DNA of 64,000 bases from CBDFNN01 sp965250215 (lineage in GTDB: Bacteria; Bacteroidota; Rhodothermia; Rhodothermales; DATKEJ01): the NCBI GenBank assembly GCA_965250215.1, contig CBDFNN010000004.1:4402001-4466000 (forward strand). Reading direction: 5' to 3'. Positions 1 through 5,903 of this stretch are shown in pieces. Each line of letters opens with the position of its first letter. The first letter of the stretch is position 1. The notes under the pieces were generated by a model. The model did no database searches and was not told the DNA's origin. It worked only from the letters and a program-made list of their open reading frames with translations. The translations under genes were made by a program, and so were the position numbers.

Positions 1-2
1 GA

Positions 3-578
3 AATGACACGGGTCTGACAAACCGTGTTAGCCAAATTGAGCAGTTCATTGCTCCAATAAATTTAATCACTTTCGAAGATTTGAAAGGCGTACCCGTGCA
101 TATTTCGGATACGGGCACCTTCCAGCAAATCATTGAATGGACGCCAGATGGGACTTTGCGCGACGAGAACATTGTGCCTCCCGGACAGAGCGGTTTTTTT
201 GGAATCAACGGTTTTAATAGCCCCCACATAGGAGATCAATGGGAGATTTTTCAAAACGACGAGTTCAAGGACATGATATTTTTACAGCCCACTGGCGTAA
301 GTATCGATGATGAGCGACCCAGCGGAACAGATATCATGGAGGTCTATCCCAATCCCTTTTCGGGGGATTCTCACCTTACTGTTGATTTGAATTCCGCAGA
401 AGCAAACCGATTGGAGATCTTCGATATCCTCGGGAGAAAAGTCAATGATCTTTCGGATCAGCTTAATAAGGACATTCTCGATTTGAAATTCGGTTCAGGA
501 TTACCCGCTGGTACCTACTGGATTAGTCTATCGGGGAGATCGGGAACCACGATAGCATCCTTTGTCAAACTCCCATAG
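3..578 (+). CDS. C-terminal part of a secreted protein with a type IX-type sorting domain (5' end outside window)
   Basis: The frame is open from the left edge, so the start codon lies outside the window. The visible 191 residues end in a type A type IX secretion sorting domain of about 80 residues. It begins at the motif VYPNPFSG near base 345 and continues with a DILGR segment and a GTYW turn, which are typical of this domain in Bacteroidota. In the family this domain routes the protein through the outer membrane by the type IX system and is then cleaved. The part before it shows no domain I recognise, so the function of the mature protein is unknown. The HAD gene follows 17 bases after the stop. 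Confidence 0.8.
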   Translation, partial: NDTGLTNRVSQIEQFIAPINLITFEDLKGVPVHISDTGTFQQIIEWTPDGTLRDENIVPPGQSGFFGINGFNSPHIGDQWEIFQNDEFKDMIFLQPTGVSIDDERPSGTDIMEVYPNPFSGDSHLTVDLNSAEANRLEIFDILGRKVNDLSDQLNKDILDLKFGSGLPAGTYWISLSGRSGTTIASFVKLP

Positions 579-595
579 TTCCCAATCTACCTAAC

Positions 596-1207
596 ATGGC
601 TATAAACACAATTGTCTTTGATCTTGGAAAAGTTCTTATCAAATGGGATCCAAGGAATTTGTATAGAAAGATTTTTTCTGATGCAGACCGTATGGAGTGG
701 TTCCTCAGGGAGATTTGTCCCCTTGAATGGAATGAGCAGATGGACAATGGAAAGCAGTTTGCTGAAGCTTGTGAAGAACTCGTCCTTATCCATCCAGATC
801 TGGAGAGTGAGATCTATGCTTATTGGGAGCGATGGGAGGAAATGCTCGATGGTGAGATCGAAGGAAGTGTATTACTTTTTGCCGAGCTTAAGGAGGCCGG
901 ATTTAGGACAGCCGCATTGAGTAACTGGTCGGCCGAGACTTTCCCAATTGCGCAGAGACATTTTGGCTTTCTCAACTGGTTTGACCTTCGGGTCATCTCT
1001 GGCGTACACTGCCTTATCAAACCCGACCCTGCCATCTACGAGCTACTCATGAACGAGCTCGATCAGCCGCCGCAGGAGTTGTTGTTCATCGATGACAGCG
1101 AGAAAAACATACAGGCGGCGCGAGCGCTCGGAATTGATTCGATCCACTTCGAAAACCCCGACCAACTTCGAAAGGAACTAGTAAAAAGGGACGTTTTGGC
1201 CGAGTGA
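596..1207 (+). CDS. HAD superfamily (subfamily IA) phosphatase
   Basis: The 203-residue protein has the four HAD motifs in order. Motif I is FDLGKVL with the nucleophile Asp9; the second Asp is Gly, as in YihX-like phosphatases. Motif II is LSN at 108-110, motif III is Lys142 in IKPDP, and motif IV is FIDDSEKN at 165-171. An alpha-helical cap lies between motifs I and II. Such enzymes are soluble phosphatases of small sugar phosphates or nucleotides; the substrate cannot be read here. The ATG at 596 gives a full-length protein. It stands alone between a secreted protein and a lipoprotein. Confidence 0.85.
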   Translation: MAINTIVFDLGKVLIKWDPRNLYRKIFSDADRMEWFLREICPLEWNEQMDNGKQFAEACEELVLIHPDLESEIYAYWERWEEMLDGEIEGSVLLFAELKEAGFRTAALSNWSAETFPIAQRHFGFLNWFDLRVISGVHCLIKPDPAIYELLMNELDQPPQELLFIDDSEKNIQAARALGIDSIHFENPDQLRKELVKRDVLAE

Positions 1208-1328
1208 CCGACTCGTCTGAGGGCTTCCTTGGGAATGAAACCCTCACTCCCTTCGTCAATAGCGAAACGAAGACACTCAAGCACGTCTGTCTAAGCAACA
1301 ACATAGAAATATTTAAACCCTATCCGCC

Positions 1329-2111
1329 ATGATTTCCAGAATGACCTACTCCTTTTTAAGCCTTCTTTTGGCTGCCACTCTATCGCTTTCCATGACGGCT
1401 TGTGACAGTACAGCCTCCGATGACGATGATGACGACGACGACGATCCACAGATAACACTGCACACCGCGCTTGCCGAGTTCGACACGGACAACACAACTG
1501 TCATGATCAGTGGGTCAAACTTTGTGATCGAGACCAACGGTCTTACAAATCACACCTCTCCTTATTGGTCTGATACACATCCATTGAATATCGACCCTAT
1601 CGTAACGACTCTAGATCAAATGGCACCGGGAGATATCGACGACTTCAACGGCATGTACACTTTGACCGTGCCCGGAAATCCCGTTGTAGCATCATCGCCT
1701 ACCGCCACAACTTTGGGACCCATTGGAATTGCTATAACCGGAGGAATGCTCTACAACGATAGAGAAGCTGGGAACGTACCTATTAATGGCGGACCTCTCC
1801 TTTCCTTAGACTACACTTCGGCTCACACGGGCCCACAGAGTTATCACTACCATCTTGAGACCAAAGCGTGGTCTGATGATGACGAGAAGCTTATCGGAAT
1901 CATTAGCGATGGTTTTTTCATCTACGGTAGAAAGTGCGATAGCTCTGGAGACTACCCGACTGACCTGGACGCATCAGGTGGACATACTAGCACAACGCAG
2001 CACGCAAGCGAAGCGGAGTATCACTACCACGTGATCAATGAGCTCTATATGGACGAGTACTACATCCTATTTGCAGGAAACTATCAAGGAACTCCAAATG
2101 CGATTCAGTAG
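1329..2111 (+). CDS. YHYH-domain lipoprotein
   Basis: The 260-residue protein has a lipoprotein signal peptide with lipobox SMTAC (Cys25). A run of nine Asp residues (31-39) follows. The YHYH domain carries the name-giving motif twice, at about 172-175 and 231-234. These His/Tyr pairs are likely metal ligands, but the family has no established biochemical role that I can state. The 3' end overlaps the next gene by 14 bases. With a SCO-type copper protein two genes downstream, a role in envelope copper or redox handling is a fair inference. The poly-Asp stretch could simply be a linker or a weak cation binder. Confidence 0.8.
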   Translation: MISRMTYSFLSLLLAATLSLSMTACDSTASDDDDDDDDDPQITLHTALAEFDTDNTTVMISGSNFVIETNGLTNHTSPYWSDTHPLNIDPIVTTLDQMAPGDIDDFNGMYTLTVPGNPVVASSPTATTLGPIGIAITGGMLYNDREAGNVPINGGPLLSLDYTSAHTGPQSYHYHLETKAWSDDDEKLIGIISDGFFIYGRKCDSSGDYPTDLDASGGHTSTTQHASEAEYHYHVINELYMDEYYILFAGNYQGTPNAIQ

Positions 2112-2752
2112 ACAATACATAGGACTTCTCGCGTCTGGATTCTGGCTCATCGCAGCCGGAATCTGGATGCTTGACCTTGACTTTTCGAAGGAAGACAGTA
2201 CAGACCCTGTTGAGAGTTGGGAGTCGAATGACATCCTCAACAAGATCGAAATCTCTAAAAGCGAGCTCAAATTAAATGCCGTCGATGGGGTCTACGAGTT
2301 CAACGGGGAGGCATTTACAGGAATCGCCAATCTTCTATATCCCACAGGTGTCCTAGCCGAGCGTTCTGAATATCTCAATGGTAAGCGTCACGGATTCTAT
2401 CAGAAATCATTCGACACGGGCGAGACTAGTTTTGAGGCTCATTTTGATAATGGACTGCGAAAAGGTGTTGCTAGAAGCTGGTGGAGTAACGAGTAACGGG
2501 AATTTGCGATCGGAATACAGCTACCTAGCGGGTGCACTTCATGGTTTACAGAAAGACTGGTACAAGAGTGGCGAGAAGTTTCGAGAGCGCAATCTTACAG
2601 ACGGCAAGGAACTCGGAATGCAGAAGGCCTGGCGAAAGAACGGCAAGATTTACAATAATTATGAAGCCAAGGATGGAAGGATATATGGACTTAGGAAGGC
2701 GAACTTGTGTTATGAGTTGGAAGAAGAAAATGTGGTATTGGTCGATGAATAG
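2098..2752 (+). pseudogene. YwqK/MORN-like repeat protein, frameshifted by a 7-bp tandem duplication
   Basis: The gene starts at ATG 2098 (AAGGA seven bases upstream) inside the end of the YHYH gene. It has one N-terminal membrane segment (residues about 6-24), then Y-x-(N/S)-G-x2-G units like those of YwqK antitoxin or MORN proteins. Translation stops at 2494-2496. The same repeat pattern continues in another frame to 2752. Removing one of two tandem GAGTAAC copies at 2484-2497 joins the halves exactly (SWWSNGNLRSEYSYL), giving about 215 residues. It is therefore a broken or switchable gene, not two genes. The family function is unclear; YwqK-like proteins are often only named as putative antitoxins. 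Confidence 0.8.
2484..2497 (+). repeat. Tandem GAGTAAC x2 that shifts the reading frame
   Basis: Two perfect head-to-tail copies of the 7-mer GAGTAAC lie inside the YwqK-like gene. The second copy supplies the premature TAA. The same 7-mer occurs four times in tandem in the gap before priA (5726-5753). Confidence 0.9.
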
Positions 2753-2755
2753 GAC

Positions 2756-2790
2756 AGTCGTCAGCTTTCAGTCTTCAGCCTCCAGAAGGA
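2756..2790. repeat. Solo word array resembling the end of the four-helix-bundle element
   Basis: The segment starts AGTCGTCAGC and continues as a chain of near-identical words ending in CAG. It resembles the reverse complement of the right terminal repeat of the element at 51731-52272, sharing AGTCGTCAGC..TCAG.CTTCAG in order. It fills almost the whole 43-base gap between the YwqK-like stop and the SCO start. Confidence 0.5.
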
Positions 2791-2795
2791 AGGTA

Positions 2796-3446
2796 ATGAG
2801 GGCACTCCTTTTTGGAATACTCTTTCCATTCCTCGGACTAGCCTGCAGTCAGGAAGAGAGTATTGATGCCGTATACTCCCTTCCCTACTTCAACGAGGCC
2901 TCGTTTACACCGCATTGGATATCAAGCGATAGCGATTCTCTCACGGACTTTCACAAGATTCCTTCTTTCTCCCTGACCAATCAGGAAGGCGAAGAAGTGA
3001 ACGAGTACACTTTCGAGGATAAGATCTTTGTCGCGGATTTTTTCTTTGCAACCTGTCCCGGTATCTGTAAGAAGATGGTCTCCAACATGACCATTCTTCA
3101 GGATGAGTTTATCGATGACGACGAAGTTCTACTTCTCTCCCACTCCGTCACGCCGGAGGCAGATTCAGTCGCGGTTTTGAAGCAGTATGCCGAGATCAGA
3201 AATATCGAGAGTGAAAAATGGCATTTGGTCACGGGAGATCGTGAGCAGATATATCGATTGGGAAGACTATCTTATTTCGTTGAGGAAGACCTTGGTGAAA
3301 AGAAAAGAAATGACGACTTCTTGCACACAGAAAACTTCATCCTGGTCGATAAAAATCGGCACATACGTGGGATCTACAGCGGATTGAATAAGGCCTCAAT
3401 TGCTCAATTGGTTGAGGACATACGGAGCCTGAAAATGAGGGGCTGA
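2796..3446 (+). CDS. SCO1/SenC family copper-binding lipoprotein
   Basis: The start chosen is ATG 2796, preceded by AGGAAGG, giving 216 residues with a lipobox LGLAC (Cys17). The thioredoxin-like fold carries the copper site of SCO proteins: CPGIC (Cys87, Cys91) and the distal His177 in HTENFILVD. The known family role is copper delivery to the CuA site of cytochrome c oxidase or thiol redox control in the envelope. No oxidase genes are nearby; the neighbours are the YHYH lipoprotein and the broken YwqK-like gene. The last codons and the stop lie inside a TGAGGGGC array, so the C-terminus (KMRG) depends on that array. Confidence 0.9.
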   Translation: MRALLFGILFPFLGLACSQEESIDAVYSLPYFNEASFTPHWISSDSDSLTDFHKIPSFSLTNQEGEEVNEYTFEDKIFVADFFFATCPGICKKMVSNMTILQDEFIDDDEVLLLSHSVTPEADSVAVLKQYAEIRNIESEKWHLVTGDREQIYRLGRLSYFVEEDLGEKKRNDDFLHTENFILVDKNRHIRGIYSGLNKASIAQLVEDIRSLKMRG

Positions 3447-3459
3447 GGGGCTGAGGGGC
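3436..3459 (+). repeat. TGAGGGGC x3 array across the SCO stop codon
   Basis: Three perfect 8-bp units. The first unit is coding; the TGA that opens the second unit is the stop codon of the SCO gene. The rest of the gap to 3644 holds word-like sequence and no gene that I can support. Confidence 0.85.
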
Positions 3460-3644
3460 TGAAATTAGTTCGAATACATGAAGCATTCAACTAATAATTT
3501 GTGCACTCTGTTTTCCCATTAGCTGATCTCTAAATCAAAACTCCTTCCCTCTGATACCTGAAGCCTTATACCTGTTTTGCGGAACGTCTCGTTCTTCAAG
3601 GTTGTTTGTGCGTCAATAGCTCCTAACAAAAACTAGCCTGTAAG

Positions 3645-4142
3645 ATGAAAAAGAAGGTTCAAGACGCGATCAACAATCAGATTCGAGAGGAATTCGAGTC
3701 GGCATATGTATATTTGTCGATGTCCTCATATATGGAAGGTCAGAATCTTCCAGGTTTCGCGAGTTGGCTACGGCTTCAATGGAATGAGGAGCTTTTGCAT
3801 GCCACAAAGTTGGTGGACCATATGAATATGCGCGGAGCCACTGTCAAATTGCAGGCTTTGAAGAAGCCACCTGCTACTTTCGGAACGCCCTTGAAGGTTT
3901 TCGAAAAGGTACTCGCCCACGAAAAGCACATCACCAGCACGATCCACAAACTCTATGAGCTTGCCAGCGCCGAAAAGGACTATCCATTGAAGGTTCTAAT
4001 GCAGTGGTACATCGACGAGCAGGTCGAGGAAGAGGACAATGCATCGACGATAGTTGAGAAGATCAAGCTCCTTGGTGACGCTGGACCCAATCTTTATTTG
4101 CTAGATCAGGAATTAGGCCAAAGAACGACCGAGCCTGCATAG
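3645..4142 (+). CDS. ftnA: Non-haem ferritin
   Basis: The 165-residue length is typical of bacterial ferritins. Aligned by eye to E. coli FtnA, the ferroxidase ligands are all present: Glu16, Glu49 and His52 (WNEELLH), Glu93 (HEKH), Gln126 and Glu129. The protein stores iron as a ferric core in a cytoplasmic 24-mer. There is no haem-binding Met of bacterioferritin in the expected place. It is a single gene with its own gap upstream; the PIG-L gene converges on it 27 bases after the stop. No Fur box was recognised. Confidence 0.95.
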   Translation: MKKKVQDAINNQIREEFESAYVYLSMSSYMEGQNLPGFASWLRLQWNEELLHATKLVDHMNMRGATVKLQALKKPPATFGTPLKVFEKVLAHEKHITSTIHKLYELASAEKDYPLKVLMQWYIDEQVEEEDNASTIVEKIKLLGDAGPNLYLLDQELGQRTTEPA

Positions 4143-4169
4143 AGCAGTCCGATGTTCTGCAAATCTGAT

Positions 4170-5111
4170 TTATTGTTTCTCAAATGGATTCCAGAATCCA
4201 CTCTTTTCAGCTTCCATCTTTTCCTCTCCATAAGGCACGGCCAACCTGATGAACAATTCTCGAACTAACTCGACCTGTTTCACATTCGGTCTTCCTAGAA
4301 TCCAGTAATTCTCAAGTGCGACTCTTCCCATGAAGAGCTGCATGGTACCTTGTGATTTGTGCTCTGCGATCAACCAGTTCGCGATAATGTTGTAGTTCAA
4401 TCGTCCATCCAATCCAATTTTCTGATTTCTGTCAAACTCAAAGACCTCTTCAGAATACCTAGCTGTTAGAGTATGCCCTGGTACCGCCAAATATTTTGGC
4501 ATATCGTCGCCACCAAGTCCTGCTGGCCATCCACCTAGGACAATCGGTCGCTTTTGAGGACTGACTTCCGCAGCTGCGGCTAGAGCCGAGATGGTCGCTG
4601 CTTGATGGGCCCCATGGGTCGACTCGCGTGGTAGCATTGCCAACACGACATCGTAGTCCCCCTTGTTCATGATTTTGACGAGTCGATCTTTGACTTCATC
4701 CCGATCCCACTCATTGTTCAATACCTCTTCGACATCGTTCTTCTTAGCGATATCTGGCTGATCGATAAAGAAGTAATTCCTTACACCCACGATGGCGCCG
4801 CCAGCCATGAGTTCCTGCTTTCTGATCGCGGGAATATGCTGCCGAGCGATCTTCTCATCAGTTAGCTTCTTTCCATATATCGGCTCCGCAAAAGTTGAGA
4901 ATCGATAGCCACCTGCACCATCTGTCATGAGAGCAAGATCTACTTCCCCACCAAGGTGATGCGTAATTCTATAGACCGTCCCGGCAAACATGGCATCGTC
5001 ATCGGGATGGGCCGTCGTAATCAATACTTTGAGTCCGTCTTGACCTAAACTTTCGTTGGGCAGTAGGAATATGAACCCTATTATCACAGCAAGTAAAACA
5101 CGCATTGGCAC
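4170..5111 (-). CDS. PIG-L family deacetylase, exported
   Basis: The 313-residue protein has a hydrophobic signal peptide (residues 4-20). The PIG-L (LmbE) zinc site is visible: AHPDDD at 34-39 and HGAH at 166-169. The family removes N-acetyl groups from GlcNAc-type sugars; related members act on mycothiol, bacillithiol and teicoplanin precursors. Export suggests action on an envelope or environmental glycan. It is divergent from the FMN reductase with only 23 bases between start codons, so the two share a promoter region. Confidence 0.88.
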   Translation of the reverse strand: MPMRVLLAVIIGFIFLLPNESLGQDGLKVLITTAHPDDDAMFAGTVYRITHHLGGEVDLALMTDGAGGYRFSTFAEPIYGKKLTDEKIARQHIPAIRKQELMAGGAIVGVRNYFFIDQPDIAKKNDVEEVLNNEWDRDEVKDRLVKIMNKGDYDVVLAMLPRESTHGAHQAATISALAAAAEVSPQKRPIVLGGWPAGLGGDDMPKYLAVPGHTLTARYSEEVFEFDRNQKIGLDGRLNYNIIANWLIAEHKSQGTMQLFMGRVALENYWILGRPNVKQVELVRELFIRLAVPYGEEKMEAEKSGFWNPFEKQ

Positions 5112-5134
5112 TAGATCGATTTGGTTTTTGATAT

Positions 5135-5689
5135 ATGGAGAAGGTACACATTTTAGGAATCGCAGGTTCTCTCAGAAAGAAATCTATAAACCGCGCGATG
5201 CTGAATTACATGGCGGAAATGGCTCACGATGGGGCAGATATCGAGATATTTGATCTCAAGGACCTGCCGCTTTATGACGGTGATGTAGAGTCTGAAGGAG
5301 ATCCCGCATCGGTTGTTGCATGGAAGTCAGCCATCAAGAAAACCGATGCACTTTTAATCGTCACGCCAGAATACAATTCTGGTCTCCCCGCTGTTACGAA
5401 GAACGCGATCGATTGGGCATCTCGGCCATTTGACGGTGAAAAGCAGGTATTAAATGAAAAAGCCGTCGCTATGACTGGGGCATCTCCGGGCCGAGTTGGG
5501 ACTATGCGATCTCAGCTTCATCTTCGAGACGTCCTATTGAATACCAATTCTAGGGTACTCAAACATCCGCAAGTATATGTCGGGGGTGCCATGAAAATGA
5601 TCGGCGAGGACGGGAATTTCGATAACGAGGCGACGGGAGTCTACTTGAAGAAGTTGGTTGCGGCATTGGCAGTATTAGCGAAGCAGTAG
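5135..5689 (+). CDS. NADPH-dependent FMN reductase family protein
   Basis: The 184-residue flavodoxin-like protein has the FMN phosphate loop GSLRKKSINR (11-20) and the family signature PEYNSGLPAVTKNAIDW near residue 85. Relatives include ArsH-like, azoreductase-like and chromate-reducing enzymes that reduce quinones or flavins with NAD(P)H in the cytoplasm. The substrate cannot be assigned. It is transcribed away from the PIG-L deacetylase gene. The stop is followed directly by a long block of word arrays. Confidence 0.88.
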   Translation: MEKVHILGIAGSLRKKSINRAMLNYMAEMAHDGADIEIFDLKDLPLYDGDVESEGDPASVVAWKSAIKKTDALLIVTPEYNSGLPAVTKNAIDWASRPFDGEKQVLNEKAVAMTGASPGRVGTMRSQLHLRDVLLNTNSRVLKHPQVYVGGAMKMIGEDGNFDNEATGVYLKKLVAALAVLAKQ

Positions 5690-5700
5690 GGCGTATTCAG

Positions 5701-5903
5701 TGTTCCGTGTTCCGTGTTCCGAAAAGAGTAACGAGTAACGAGTAACGAGTAACGAAATTAGTAATGCAGTACAGTCAATTCAAACATTCTCTTTCCGACC
5801 TTCGAGCCCCAGCTCCTCAGTTCCAATATTTCTCATCACTCATCACTCATCACTCATTCCCCCATGCCCCAATTTCCTAGCCCCATAGCCCCATAGCCCC
5901 CAT
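5701..5903. repeat. Compound word-array block: TGTTCCG x3, GAGTAAC x4, TCATCAC x3, AGCCCCAT x2-3
   Basis: Four short tandem arrays follow one another: TGTTCCG at 5701-5721, GAGTAAC at 5726-5753, TCATCAC at 5833-5853 and AGCCCCAT at 5879-5894 with a degenerate third unit to 5903. Between them lie single word-like fragments such as GAGCCCCAGCTCCTCAG. The units are 7, 7, 7 and 8 bp, perfect within each array. The block fills the gap between the FMN reductase and priA and runs into the priA reading frame. Confidence 0.9.

Noticed and set aside
2378..2752. Separate small gene downstream of the YwqK-like gene
   Set aside because: Its first residues come from the other frame of the same gene. The homologous repeats continue only if one GAGTAAC copy is removed, so it is the 3' half of a broken gene.
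5701..5903. CRISPR array
   Set aside because: Units are 7-8 bp in direct tandem without unique spacers, and there are no cas genes.
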